A stretch of DNA of 64,000 bases from assembly GCA_012064385.1 (NCBI GenBank), contig QRDG01000401.1, positions 781,393 through 845,392 of the forward strand, read 5' to 3'. The translations under genes were made by a program, and so were the position numbers. This document shows positions 21,387 through 32,972 of the stretch, piece after piece. Position 1 is the stretch's first letter, and each line of letters starts with the position of its first letter. This DNA is from Puccinellia tenuiflora (Eukaryota; Streptophyta; Magnoliopsida; Poales; Poaceae). The notes below the pieces were generated by a model. The model saw only the letters and a program-made list of their open reading frames with translations. It made no database searches and was not told the DNA's origin.

Positions 21387-23747
21387 TCAAGTTTGAGCTT
21401 GTTGGTCCCCAACAAAGTTGGGTCCTAAGATGTTAGTCACAATAGGTTTGGGTACCCAAATGGTTCTTTTCTTGACACCATTTTGAGTTCCCACATATTT
21501 GGCAAGCACATTGCCAACCCTATCCTTCATAAGAGAATAAACATCATCAATTATGATAGGGTTGGATAGGGTACCATTGGTGCATGAAGAAGCCAAATGC
21601 CCCTTCTCACGGCATAGATAGCAACATCGACTTTTCTCTTTCTTCTTGATAGGCTCCTCAACTTGAGGAGCATTGACTTGAGTCTTCTTAGGAGGTGGCC
21701 ATTGTTCAACTCGTGGTTGAGCATGAGATTGAACAAGAGGCCGCTTCCCTAGTTGCTTCTCACTAAGAGGCTTCTTCTTCATTGGGCAAGATCTAATGTG
21801 GTGCCCTTCAATCTTGCACTTGAAGCAAGTAATCTTGGCCGAATTCTTGACTTGTTCTTGGCCCTTCTTCTTGTCAATTTTGGACTTGTTCTTGTTGTTG
21901 GAGTTGAATCCAAGTCCACTCTTGTCATTGGGGGATTGTTGCACACTCAACATGTTGTCAAGTGTGGTCTTCCCTTCATGACGCTTTTCCAAGCCTTTCT
22001 TCAAAGAAGTGGCTTGGGCCTTGAGCTCTTTCCTTTCCTCTACATGGTTAGTGATAACACAAGAACTAGAGGAGGTAGATGCATCATTGTTAGAGCAACA
22101 AGGAAAGGAAAGTAATTCATCACATGATGTGCCAACATTGTGAGTGGATGAACTACGAGGACTAGCACATGGCAATATAGCATTATTAGTAGAGGATGTG
22201 CCAATGTCCACACGAGGCTCACTAGATGTTACCTTGGTAGTGATAGCCTCATGAGCTAGCTTTAGCCTATCATGGGACACTAGAAGATCATCATGAGAGC
22301 TAGATAGCTTTTTATGACTTTCTTCCAATTTCCCATAATTGCTAGTTAGCAACTCAAGTTGAGCCCTTAGCTCAACATTCTCCCTTAAAATGGATGCTTC
22401 ACAAGAGATAGAGTTAGTAGCACAAGCATTATCATTATTAACAATGGGAGAACAAGTAGGAAGCTCTTTTAGCATTTGAGCTTGGAGTTGATCATGAGAC
22501 TTAGTGAGATTTGCGAGAGAACCTACCAAGGCTTTGAGTTCCTTTTCAAGTTTCTCATTATTCTCAAGAAGTCTAACATTTTCAACAATAAGCTCACTAT
22601 TTTTAGTTTTTATTATTTTAGCAAGAGCTTGAGCATGATCATGATCTTTTCTTAGTTTAGACATCTCTAGATTATTAGTCTTCTCAAGATTCACAAGAGT
22701 TTCCTCAAGAGTCGACCTACGACTTTGCTCTTCTTCAAGAGCAATAGAGAAGTCCGCAATCTCATTGGCATAATCACGCTCACGAGCTTCCATTTTTTCA
22801 ATGGTGTCTTCATACTCATCAATAACATTTTTAATTTCATCAACAATAGACATGATGTTTAAGAAAGTAGAGGAGGCATTATCATTTTTACGAAGAGCAT
22901 GAAGAACAACTTTTTTTATCTTATCTTAGAGAGCATCATTATCAACATCATCATTATTATTATCATCATCATTACTTGAGGATTTAGCCATAAGGCAAAA
23001 GATAGTTTATGAAGAAGAACCATTAGTTGATGCATCACTTAGATTCACATCTTGTTTCATAAATAGCTGGATTTCCTCTAAATTGTTAGGAACACAAGGA
23101 CTAGAGGAAACACAAGCATTTTGATCATGGCAACAAGATATAGCTAGCATATCATCATGAGATTTATTGATGCAATTTCTACATGATATGCAAGGACTAT
23201 CAACACAAGCATGTAAAGCATTTATAGTGCTAGAAGTGTTTAAGTTCTTAGATGAACCATTGCAATAAGGTAGAGATGAAAGATCATCAACAATAAGCTC
23301 ACTATCATCATTGCAAGATTTATCACTACTCACCATATCATTAGTTTGTGGCTTACCACATATTGCTGAGGTAGATGAGGTCGAGAACTCATCACGTCCG
23401 GAGGTGGAGGGAGGACAATCATCCTAATTAATCTTGGACTTGTCATATTTATCTTGAAGCTTCGTCCATAAGTCATGAGCATTCCAATAAGGCATGATTG
23501 ACCCGAGAACTACATCACTCAAAACATAGACAATTGCATTAGATACTATAGAATCAAGATAAGAGATTTCCTCATCCTCTAAAGAAAACTTTTGGGAGTC
23601 CTTTGGAGGAGGAAATCCCATATAAAAAATTCTCTCTATATTTGGACTTATGTCCCTAAAAAGATTAAGCATGCGAAATTTCCAAACAACATAATTTGTG
23701 CCATCAAATATAAAAGTGGGATCATGCACTAATTCCCTAAATGACAT
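21387..23747 (-). pseudogene. gag polyprotein of the gag-only LTR element, with three in-frame stops
   Basis: One minus-strand frame runs 787 codons from ATG at 23747 to the stop at 21387, broken only by in-frame stops at 23424-23426, 23007-23009 and 22926-22928; there is no frameshift. The N-terminus (residues 1-105) has the copia GAG pattern with FIFDGTNYVVWKFRMLNLF and LWTKLQDKYD. A long Glu/Lys/Leu-rich coiled-coil stretch follows (about 22850-22240), then Ser/Asn-rich linkers, then two CCHC zinc knuckles of the form CX2CX4HX4C (CFKCKIEGHHIRSC about 21826-21785; CYLCREKGHLASSC about 21623-21582). Gag packages element RNA. Keeping one frame with only three stops suggests purifying selection until fairly recently. 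No pol follows. Confidence 0.85.
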
Positions 23748-23788
23748 CTATACTCTCAAGGCGGTTAAGCCTAGCAAGGAGAGACATT

Positions 23789-23800
23789 GCTCTGATACCA
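23789..23800 (-). promoter_or_regulatory. Primer-binding site (initiator tRNA-Met type)
   Basis: The minus strand reads TGGTATCAGAGC, the classic complement to the 3' end of plant initiator tRNA-Met, two bases inside the LTR that starts at 23803. It sets the element's orientation and is typical of copia elements. Confidence 0.9.
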
Positions 23801-23802
23801 AT

Positions 23803-26800
23803 TGAAAGAACGAGATGTCAAGCACAAAACCTAATATACTAGGTTCACCTATGTGCACCAACAACTTATGCTAGGCAAGTTAAACAACAAGGATAGCAAG
23901 ATATATAGTACTTCAAGCTCAATGGCTATCACAAGGTAAATGCATAAGTAAAGGTTTGGTTATAGAGATAACCGACACAAGTGGAGGCGGAGGATTGTTT
24001 CTCGTAGTTCCTTCCCAATGGAAGTACATATACGTTGGAGAGGTGTGGAGACTCCTTGGCCCTCCTACAAGCACACCCGTGCTCACCCTATTCTCCGTGA
24101 GCTCCTCCCGTGGGGAATACCCAATGGGGGATTTGCTCATCCACTATGAGGTCGTCTTGAGGGCGTTGACCAAACCCGTACAATGAGGTCTTCTTGAGGG
24201 CGTTGACCAAACCCGTACAATGTGCCCGAAGCTACACAACTTGAAGATCTTCGCGGCACCCACCAACCGTCTAGGGTACACAATGCACCCAAAAGGCACA
24301 AGCTCTTGGGAGCCCTATGCACCCAAGAGTAACAAGCTTCTCGAACTTCAATCCCACGTATCACCGTGGGGAACTCAAACCTATGCACCAAATGCAAAAG
24401 GCAAGACCACACAAGGTGGTCAAGTTCTTCTCTCCGAAATCCAACCAAAGCAACAAATGCTAGGGAGGGATTTGAGAGGAAGAACAAAGGAGAAACACAA
24501 AGCAACTCCAAGATCTAGATCTAAAGGGTTCCCCTCACTAAGAGGAGAGATGGCTTGGTGAAGTGGTAGATCTAGATCTCCTCTCTCTTTCCCTCTAAAA
24601 GGAGGCAAGAATTATGGAGGGATGGAGAGTAAGCAAGCTCTCAAAGAGGTCAACAATGGAGGAGAGAGAGAGTGCAAATAGTTGGGCAACCATTGGGGAA
24701 GAAAGCCCCTTAAATAGGTTGCCTCAAAAACCAACCGTTGGGGGCAGATTCACGCAGGGGCGGTACTACCGCCCCAGGCGTTTCAGCCGACCAACGGCTA
24801 GCAAACGAGCCTGCACTGGCGGTACTGCCGCCAGAGGCAGCGGTACTACCGTTGGCGTGCAACAGAGGGGCTAAATGGCAGCAGTGCTGGCGGCACTGCT
24901 GGCGGTGCTGCACAGCCCAGGAGTGGGCTCAAAGTCCTCAGGAGAGGTACTACCGCAAGAGGCGGCGGTACTGCCGTTGAGGGCTAACAGAGCACCTCCC
25001 TGGCGGTGGTGCTGGCAGCACTACTGGCGGTACCATCGGCTGTATGCTGCTGTATTAAAATAAGTTGGGTGGTGCACCAAGCGAAGGCGGAATTGCAGCT
25101 AGTAGCAGTTTTCCCTCGTTTAACGAACCGAGGTTTATCGAACCAGTAGGACTTTGAAATCAACAACGAGGTAAATGTTGAAGATCTCTGGCGCTTGACC
25201 TTCAACAGACGCGGACCTGCACACACTCAACCAAAATACTTTGCCCCCAACGGCGGAAAGGTTGTCAATCTTTCCGGTCTCGCAGAAAACAAGGCGGTTA
25301 ATTGTATGATGAAATAGATAAAATATGAAAAGTGACCAGAGGAGTAATAATAATTAAAAGCAAGTAAATGAGGTTGTAAACAATGTAAAAAGATGGACCG
25401 GGGGCCATGGGTTCACTAGTGGAGTCTCTCAAGTAAATAAAATATGCATGTGATGGGTGAACGAATTACAGCTAGGCAATTGACAAGATCATGACACAAA
25501 CCCAATTTAGCTATGACAAAAAGGACATGATAATATTTACGGAGGCATCACGACAAGGAACAAAAACCGTTGAGTTCAACTGCGTCTTTGTCTAAATAGT
25601 CCACCGTGGGATCGCTATCCAGCCTGTCACCCAACGGTATTAAGTTGCAAGCAACAAACAATTGCATTAAGTAAAGTGCATGAAGTAAGCAATACTAATA
25701 TCAAAATAGACATTAACACCGTTGTTTTACCCTTAGTAGCAACAGCACACCCTCGCCCTTAGACGTTTCTGTCACTCGTGCCCAGGAACAAAAGGAGGCA
25801 TGAACCCACTATCTAGCATAAATACCCTCTCTTGGAGATACACACAATCACTTGGCCAAAGTAACTACGCACATCGGAGAGCATGCAAGAACATAAATTA
25901 CTCATATAAGAATCATGCACAATCTGAACATAACTTCATAATCCATCGGATCCCAGCAAACACATCACATAGCATTACAATAATCGATCTTGATCATGTT
26001 AGGCAGCTCACAAGATCATAACACATGAAGCACAAGAGAGAGAAACTACCAACTAGCTACTACCATGGACCCGTTGTCCAAGGTGAGACTACTCACAAAT
26101 CATCTCGGAGGAAGGCATGACGATGAAGAACCCTCCGGGATCGATCTCCCCTCCGGCAGAGTGCCGAGATTAGCTTCAGATTGGACCCCGAACTAAGCTT
26201 TTCGGTGACGGTGCGTCGGGGTCGAGTTTCTGGAAAATAATGGCCGCCTCGACGTTTTTAGGTTAAAAGGGATTTTATAGGCGTCGGAGGGGGCCGAGGG
26301 GACGCCCCAGGAGCAGGGCGGGTCCCACCCGCGGGTCCAGGTGGGGCCGCGGTAGCAGGCCACCCCTGTCCTGTGTGTGGCCCCCTAGGCTGCCCTTTGG
26401 TCCACAGGTGTCTTCCGTCGCATAAAAAATCTCCGTAAATTTTGGTGCAATTCCGAGAATATTTCCAGAAGTAAATTTCTGAAACAAAAAGACAGCAAAA
26501 ACAGGGAACTGACACTTGGCATCTTGCCAATAGGTTAGTCCGACAAAATGCATAAAAATGATATAAATGACAGTAAAAACATGTGACAATAACGCAAAAC
26601 TAGCATGGATCACTAAAAAATTATAGATACGTTTGAGACGTATCAGCATCCCCAAGCTTAACTCCTACTCGTCCTCGAGTAGGTAAGTGATAACAAATAA
26701 TTTTTGATGAGACATGCGACCAACACAATCTTGATCAAGATAGTAATGCAAAGCACATGAAGTGAATAAGGTGATCCAAAACAATTGTCTATAGTTGACA

Positions 26801-28252
26801 TTAAGCAAACAATGATTAACAAACGCTAGCTAACAAATGCTAGAAACTTTTCATGAATAAGTGCGTTGGAGACATGGAACCATACATAAGGTTTAGAAAT
26901 AAGAATTACGAATTATGTCTCCAATGTAAAGTATCAATCATTCTTCAAAGCATCTAATTAGTCATTCATGAAAATAGCCAAGCTCAAGTCAGGTGTCCTA
27001 ATCCATCTACTTCACAAATCAACTGTTTCGAAGTCTACTCAACTAGTGCAAGTAAGAAGTGGCTTTGGCACCATGATGTTATGGCAAAGAGAACAATGAT
27101 GGAGGTTTGGAAGGTCAAAAAGAAAGGCTCAAACAGTGGAGAGGGTAACCACAAGACAGAAGGAAGTCCCGTAGTTGACACTGTATGAGGAGTAGTGATT
27201 GCCATGCAACGGATGCACATATAGCTATAAGTGTATGAAAGCTCTCCAATGGAACTAGTGGGGGTGCATCCAACTTGCTTGCTCATGAAGACCTAGAGCT
27301 CACTTGAGGAGGCTCATCCTTGGAATATACAAGCCAAGTTCTATACCGTTAATTCCCCACATAGTTATACAAATGAAACATGAAAACTCTCTATAATAAA
27401 GTGTAGGTGCTAACTAGCACAAGTGTGGAATAAAGGATAGTAGTGCTGCCCCCTCTCTCTTTTATATTTCTCTTTTTTTTAATTGTGGCCTCTGTGGCTC
27501 TTTTAAATTTTCTCTCATTGGTCTCTTTTGGACTCTTTTATGTGGCCACTTTGGACTCTTTTCAATATGCTCACAGGTAGGGGCAACACTTTGGACTCTT
27601 CTCAAGAGCCCCTCTTGATAGTACGTCTATCTATCCTATAACCCGGTCTCTCAACTAACATCACGAGACCGGTAAAATAGAAACCCTATCAAGATCATAC
27701 CTTTGCCTTGCGCACAATCCAGTTGAGCGCGCTAGATGATGACGATCTTTTTCTTCTCAAGATGGACCACCTTTCTTGATTGCGCTCCGCTCGATGAAGA
27801 CTCGCAGTGTGCTCCCCCATACACCAAGATGGGAGAGGCCCTCTTCGACATATCTTTACTTGGCCATTATCTTGATGACGATCACCACGTGATGCCATCC
27901 TCCATGGGCTACATAGGATATCCCTTTCATTGCATGCTCATGGGGAAATGCCTAACCACACATAGAGATACAAGCGCTTAGATCATGGGTTAGTTCATAA
28001 GGCTATATTGACAATTGCTTACCATACCATGGGATCATACGATGCCTCATGGCTCCCTAGCCTTGTGTGTTGATCAATCTTGCACTTAGCCTTGATCAAC
28101 ATAAACTCTTTTTCTTTTAGCCTTGACTCCAACATATGGAGTTCAAGCATTGCTATGGACCAAACCTACAAGTATAGCTCAAAGCACACATTAGTCCTTA
28201 AGGATTGTCATTAATTACCAAAAACACACATGGGGGCAACCATGCTCTTTCA
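23803..28252 (-). repeat. 5' LTR (element sense) of the gag-only retrotransposon, interrupted
   Basis: LTR sequence is found at 23803-25051 and 27604-28252, separated by a foreign segment. Compared with the other LTR it lacks about 97 bp right after TGAAAGAACGAGATGTC, and it lacks the stretch equivalent to about 16775-16984 at the foreign insertion. Otherwise the two LTRs differ by scattered substitutions only, so the element is of moderate age. The deletions would remove part of U5 and some sequence upstream of the GC-rich array. Confidence 0.85.
25052..27603 (+). mobile_element. Gypsy-like LTR-element fragment nested in the 5' LTR (copy A)
   Basis: About 2.5 kb closely matching 43687-46217 from ATAAGTTGG to GGGGCAACACT. 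Landmarks include ACCGGGGGCCATGGGTTCAC, CCATCGGATCCCAGCAAACA, ATACGTTTGAGACGTATCAG and GCATCCCCAAGCTTAACTCC. I associate these phrases with long non-coding parts of Triticeae gypsy-type LTR retrotransposons. No coding domain is present. The right junction repeats CACTTTGGACTCTT (27567 and 27588), and about 200 bp of the host LTR is lost, so this did not arrive by a clean integrase event. Confidence 0.55.
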
Positions 28253-28932
28253 AAAGCAGTCTGAGAAGGACGAACCACACGGTCAGCAACATTGTTCAGC
28301 CGTAACGTCGCGACTTTGGTAAAGATTTTAAAACTAACATTAAGAAGACAGATAGGTCTGTACTGTTGAATCCTTTATGCTTCATTAACCTTAGGTAATA
28401 AAATTATTTCACCAAAGTTTAAACAAAACAACTCTAGTTGTCCATCATGAAGACATCTGAACAATTCCATAAGGTCTGATTTGATAACATCCCAGAAGTT
28501 CTGAAAGAACTCAGCCGGAAAACCATCAGGACCAGGAGCCTTATTGTGTTCCATTTGGAATACAACTTTCCTTACTTCTTCCTCGGAGTAGGGTTCAATA
28601 AGTAAGCTATTTTCCTCGTCTGAAACCTGTGGGGATGTCGTCTGTCCGGGTCTCATCCATAGAAAAGTTGCCTTCCTCAGGAGCACCGAACAAACCTTTA
28701 TAATACTTAGTAATGTACGACTTGAGTTGCTCATGACCTTCAATAAGGCCCTCATCCTGCAGAAGGGAATGAATACGTTTCTTCCTATGTCTGCCATTGG
28801 CAATACTATGGAAGTATTTAGTATTCGAATCCCCTTCTAAGATGAATTGGGCCTTCGATCGTTGGTACCATTTGAGCTACTCCTCGCGAAGTAGTTTAGC
28901 TACCTGCGCATTCGATTGGCTTTTTAGCTCAA
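28253..28932 (-). pseudogene. LINE piece 2: N-terminal reverse transcriptase
   Basis: The minus-strand reading continues the LINE ORF2: LKWYQRSKAQFILEGDSN near 28870-28800, then KAPGPDGFPAEFFQNFWDVI (28550-28490), then IILLPKVNEA and QYRPICLLNVSFKIFTKV (28365-28310). It ends in VVRPSQTAF at the break, which is completed by MKGRNILDGIVIL at 15425-15390 on the other side of the LTR element. Stops and small frameshifts are present (for example after LLREE near 28877 and after VNEA at 28375). The upstream end at 28932 abuts the Helitron-like terminus, and the EN part of the same ORF resumes at 35775. Confidence 0.85.
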
Positions 28933-29116
28933 CTAGTTGAATGCTCGTGCGTTGCAACGGATTTAAATTTGTTTCATCGTGTAGACATACAATATACATA
29001 ATATTCCCATCTATAAAAATATATAGGCACATAATATTAAGAAGTAAGTTTGCAAACATTACATCCTATAAGACGCTACTTATAGGAGGTATGTAAGGAT
29101 CATCAAGACAGTGATA

Positions 29117-29741
29117 AGAGCATCTTCAGCGATGCTCCCAATAGGGCTAGTGGGGCACCGGCCGGACAAAGAAATCTCGTCCAGTCGTGGCCCCAATAGG
29201 GGCAAATTTGACGTCGAGGACCAAGAAAATATCTGGCACTCCTATGTTGGTTCGGTCTATAGGAAGCGACATGGGAGTGCAGGATAAAAACGACAAACTC
29301 CGCCATGTCGTATTTTTGAGGTCCTCCATCCCAATCATTGACAGATCCAAATATCCTATTTACTCCGCCCCCCTTCCCTATCCATTTCAACATCTCATTT
29401 CATTCTCCCACCCAACCCACATCATCACCGACAGATTTCGTTTGTCATTGACGATGGGGCAACTCCCTCTCCCTCATGGTAGGAAGACTCGTCAGATGCC
29501 AGAGGATGTCTCCGATGGACTGGGAGAAGGAGACAACCCGAACCATGATGGTGACGCCCGACCGCAACGCATTATATTTTTGCGAAAATGAGCTAAAAAT
29601 ATATTGGTAGGGCCTATTGGGGGTCGCCATTGGGGCAGCCGACCCCAATACTCTATAAACATGTGTTGGCGTTCCCAATAGCTACCATCCGGCATAATTT
29701 GCGGGACTGGCTGCTGGGAGCGCCTCTAGAGATTGTCTAAG
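29117..29741. mobile_element. TIR DNA transposon (Harbinger- or MULE-like), non-autonomous
   Basis: The left end reads AGAGCATCTTCAGCGATGCTCCC and the right end, read inward, AGACAATCTCTAGAGGCGCTCCC. Both are followed within about 40-100 bases by CCAATAGG-type motifs (GGCCCCAATAGGGG at left, GGCCTATTGGGGG at right). Terminal sequences of the AGAGCATCTCCAGC kind are common in grass TIR elements. The 625-bp interior has frames on both strands that do not resemble a transposase. I could not fix the target duplication. Confidence 0.5.
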
Positions 29742-30208
29742 TACTTCCTTTTGGACTATGTTCCATGTTGTCGTCATCGATCTCGTGTATTTTTTGTTGC
29801 TTTGAATTGTTTGTCTGGTCTTTTCCATTGTCCTTCATTGCGAGAATATTAATGTTGCTCTTCGTGATGGCTAGGAACAACACGACGTAGAGCGAACCCT
29901 GAGAGAATACATGGTTCCGCTAGTTATGTCGACAATCGGGGTGGTCTGCCCTTGTTCCCGGTGATTGTCATGTCAAATCTAAGCCAAATGTCGTCTTCGT
30001 CGTGTGTTTTCTTAGTGACATTATCATCAACATGTAGTAATCCATGAACCACTGCTCTTTAAGAAAATAGGAAATATGTCCGTGCTTTGCTACGGAAACA
30101 TGTCAAATCGTCAGCAAAACTGCATACATGAAATGTCCTAATTGAATCATCACTCATTTTATCCGACGTGTTAGCAAAAAGTTGCCAATCTTTCATCATC
30201 AAAATGTA

Positions 30209-30590
30209 GTCTAGCACATTGTGAGCAAGAATATGAAAAATACTTGCGGCAATTAAATATGTTAGATGTTTGAAATCAGCTACCCATTCGTAATGTATGC
30301 GGTAATTTCAGAATAATCACATGAAAATTGCATTTACCTACTGAATGGCTAATGCTAAAGATGTATAAGTAGTATACCGAGTCTTGTCATTTTGTCGAGC
30401 ACATTGTGAGGAAGAATATGAACAATAATTGTGGCATTGAAACATGTTAGATGTCTGGAATCAGCTACTCATTCATAATGTGCGTGGTATTAGAACCTTA
30501 TCACATGAAAATTGCATCTACCAACTAAATGGCTAGTGCTAAAGATGTATAAGTAGTATACAAAGTCTTTTCATTTTGTCAAGCACCTCA
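30209..30590 (+). repeat. Tandem duplication with a 185-bp period
   Basis: CACATTGTGAGCAAGAATATGAA at 30215 recurs at 30400 as CACATTGTGAGGAAGAATATGAA. The downstream words TGTTAGATGT, ATCAGCTAC, CACATGAAAATTGCAT and GCTAAAGATGTATAAGTAGTATAC keep order and spacing. A third copy starts near 30572 (CATTTTGTCAAGCAC) and stops. About 85% identity is my estimate by eye. Within the Helitron-like element. Confidence 0.8.
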
Positions 30591-30950
30591 TCGTCCTAGT
30601 CCTGCCTGCCAAACGAATTCCGTGGGATGCTCTGAATCACCGACGTGGGGGTTGTCTTCTTCCCCACCTGTGTGACACCACCATCGAGTCATTCTGCTGC
30701 TCCAGCCGGTCCCCGGCCTCATCTGCCTCCAGGATGGTAGCCTGAAGCCGCAGCCTCCTTCCCGAGTAGCCAACCATCGAGCACCACCGCCACCATGCCT
30801 CACTCCAGCCTCCCGCCTCCCGCCCTCCCTGGTGTCCCTGTAAGGCATGAAAGAACTCCAAATGTGGTTTAAAACTTGACATTCTGAAAAGATACTTCAT
30901 AATCAAAGTTTCTTCAAGTGCAACCATAATAAAGACGACTATGACCATTG
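30588..30950 (-). other. GC-rich transcript-like segment in the Helitron, unrecognised
   Basis: On the minus strand there are two overlapping open frames (86 and 103 codons) in a GC-rich island ending abruptly in AT-rich DNA. Such islands inside Helitrons are often captured exon pieces. I recognise no domain, and neither frame has a clear advantage, so no gene is called. Confidence 0.3.
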
Positions 30951-32617
30951 ACCAAAAGGCTCTAGTACCCTATGTTCAATGGCAAACCAGCAAGTCTAGC
31001 TAGACAAGTTTATGAAATAGATTACATACAGATCCTAAATCAGACGGTGTGAATTTGCTGCTCGAAATGTGTTTACATGATTTTTTTTCAATCCTTCCAT
31101 TTGAGAGAGTTAGTTTTAGTTTCAAAGTAATAAGAAAGAGTTCCAAGAAAGTACCATTCACCAAATCCTATCAAAAAATTCGAAACATAAGAAAGACTGC
31201 ATCAGTTGAGTGTCCCTTGACCCATAAGATCATTTCGTTGGAATAGAAATCATAGAACTCAGTATACTGGAGCTTACCAGCATACATCAGGAAATGCTAC
31301 CACCATGCCAAAAGCTTGTGGAGGATAAATGCAGATAAATACGTTGCTGCCACAATTTTATCAGATATATCAGGTTATCTGAGGTCTTCTTGAAAGCCTA
31401 TATTTTACAATTCTAGAGTGCCCCTGCAACTTCAATAATTCTGATGCATATGAGCAGTTTGGTCAATAATGTACCTCACTGCAACAAACATGGCTGTCAA
31501 ATAGAAGCAAAACTTGCATATTTGTAAATAGAAAAGTATTTTTTATTTTACATGAATATCACAGTTTAACATAACATTGGTTTTATAAATGACGATAAAT
31601 AAAGTCACATGTATCATATTTGAATTCAATGGTTTTGATCCCTTCACACCATGCATCCATGTCCCTCACTTCATACTCAGACTGAGCTCCATATCGTAGG
31701 CTAGAGAAATAGCAGTTGTTTGAAATAAGAAATGATGACGAACATAGATAATTCTGGTGTATACTATATTTAGGATTTATGAGATTAACAAACTTTTTGC
31801 TACCAAAGTAAACTACAGGGTCCTCAAAAATATTGTATGATCACATATAGATTTGGAAAAAATAATCTTACATTCACTCTCTCTATTCTTCGCATTTAAT
31901 CCTCAAGGAGCGAAAGTTGTGCAGCAGAAGTCCATTGAATACAGATATTTGGACTGGAAATGGAAACATAAGAAAGTTCAGTGATACAATCTTAGACATG
32001 CACTGTATCATGAAAATATCAATAACCCAGTATAATAATTCCAAAATCTGAACAACTATCAAGAACACATCAATATAGCGATGGGGATAATTGACAGGAC
32101 ATAATACACTCCTAATGATCAAATAAATTAGCTCTGTGCTACCTGTCTGGGAGTATACTCTTGACCTCTTGAAAACCTCCTCAATTCGATTACATTGGGG
32201 CACACATTGGCACAAATTCTAAACAAACATCATAAGTATTACCACCTTGAAGATATATATCAAAAAGCTTGTCTTGTTTCCTCCTTCCAAGCCACCAGGC
32301 ATGTGGTCCAAAATCTGCGGTTGTCGCTCCTACCCCTCCTTATCAATGGTGATCTTGCGCTGAGAATGACATAATTAGTATTTGGAGAGAAAGGTAAGGC
32401 AATGGGTTAAATTACAAGAGTTTCAGTAATATGAAATCAACGAACACATAGATTTTGCACATGAACGGACAATACATCATTCGTCTGAAGAACCCCTCAT
32501 CAAAACTGACACAAAGTGAAAAGTGGTGGTTCCCACTTCCAATAATCTCTTATTTTTACCATCTTCAGATAACTTGTATTTCAGTCCATTTGAACTATTA
32601 GCTTCTTACTGCAGGAA
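30951..32617. other. AT-rich interior of the Helitron, no gene recognised
   Basis: Sequence of intron- or intergenic-like composition with only short frames (the longest is 110 codons on the minus strand at 31883-32215, no recognised domain). No element ends or RNA genes seen. Confidence 0.35.
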
Positions 32618-32972
32618 TCAAATCACTTTTGCTATGGTTGAATTGCTACTATATAAGCAACCGAATATAAAGTTCCAATTAGATACACGCATACCTATGT
32701 GCTCTGCAGCGATGGACGGGAACCAGTGGTGGCATAAGTAATTGATGATCCAGTCCGGGCCTCTTGCCACCCGCCTCCACAAGGAACTGCCGACAATGGA
32801 GCGGTGAGGCTGCACATGGCCTCTTGGGGAGATCATCCTTCTCCCTGGTGGCACCTCGGCGGTGGACTCGGCGCCCTCCGGCAGGGACTCAAGTGGAGAC
32901 GAGCGAAAGGTGCGGCCGCACGGGCGGGAGCAAGGCGAGGTCCCACAGCTTGGAGACGAAGGTGACGGCCTT
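32618..32972 (-). other. GC-rich transcript-like segment cut by the solo LTR
   Basis: A minus-strand GC-rich stretch, open for 125 codons in one frame and also readable in a second with a DDLPKRPCAAS-type phrase. It is cut at 32972 by the solo LTR and continues at 35408, where the upstream part is again GC-rich. Together they look like a 5' exon plus promoter of a captured gene, but I do not recognise the protein. Confidence 0.35.

Larger units (their letters stand above)
15422..28257 (-). mobile_element. Complete gag-only LTR retrotransposon, 12.8 kb with a nested insertion
   Basis: The element spans 15427-28252 and is flanked by AAAGC on both sides (15422-15426 and 28253-28257), a 5-bp target duplication in the LINE RT gene. 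Both ends are TGAAAGA...TCTTTCA. It reads on the minus strand: a primer-binding site complementary to initiator tRNA-Met lies next to the right-hand LTR (23789-23800), and a G-rich polypurine tract lies next to the left-hand LTR. Between the LTRs is a gag pseudogene followed by about 3.7 kb without any protease, integrase or polymerase. Its own machinery is therefore absent and it must have moved in trans. The plan fits terminal-repeat retrotransposons with a GAG domain (TR-GAG). The copia-like gag and PBS suggest a copia partner. Confidence 0.85.

Noticed and set aside
21753..22115. 120-codon plus-strand frame
   Set aside because: Antisense to the gag frame, whose zinc knuckles and coiled coil identify the true strand.
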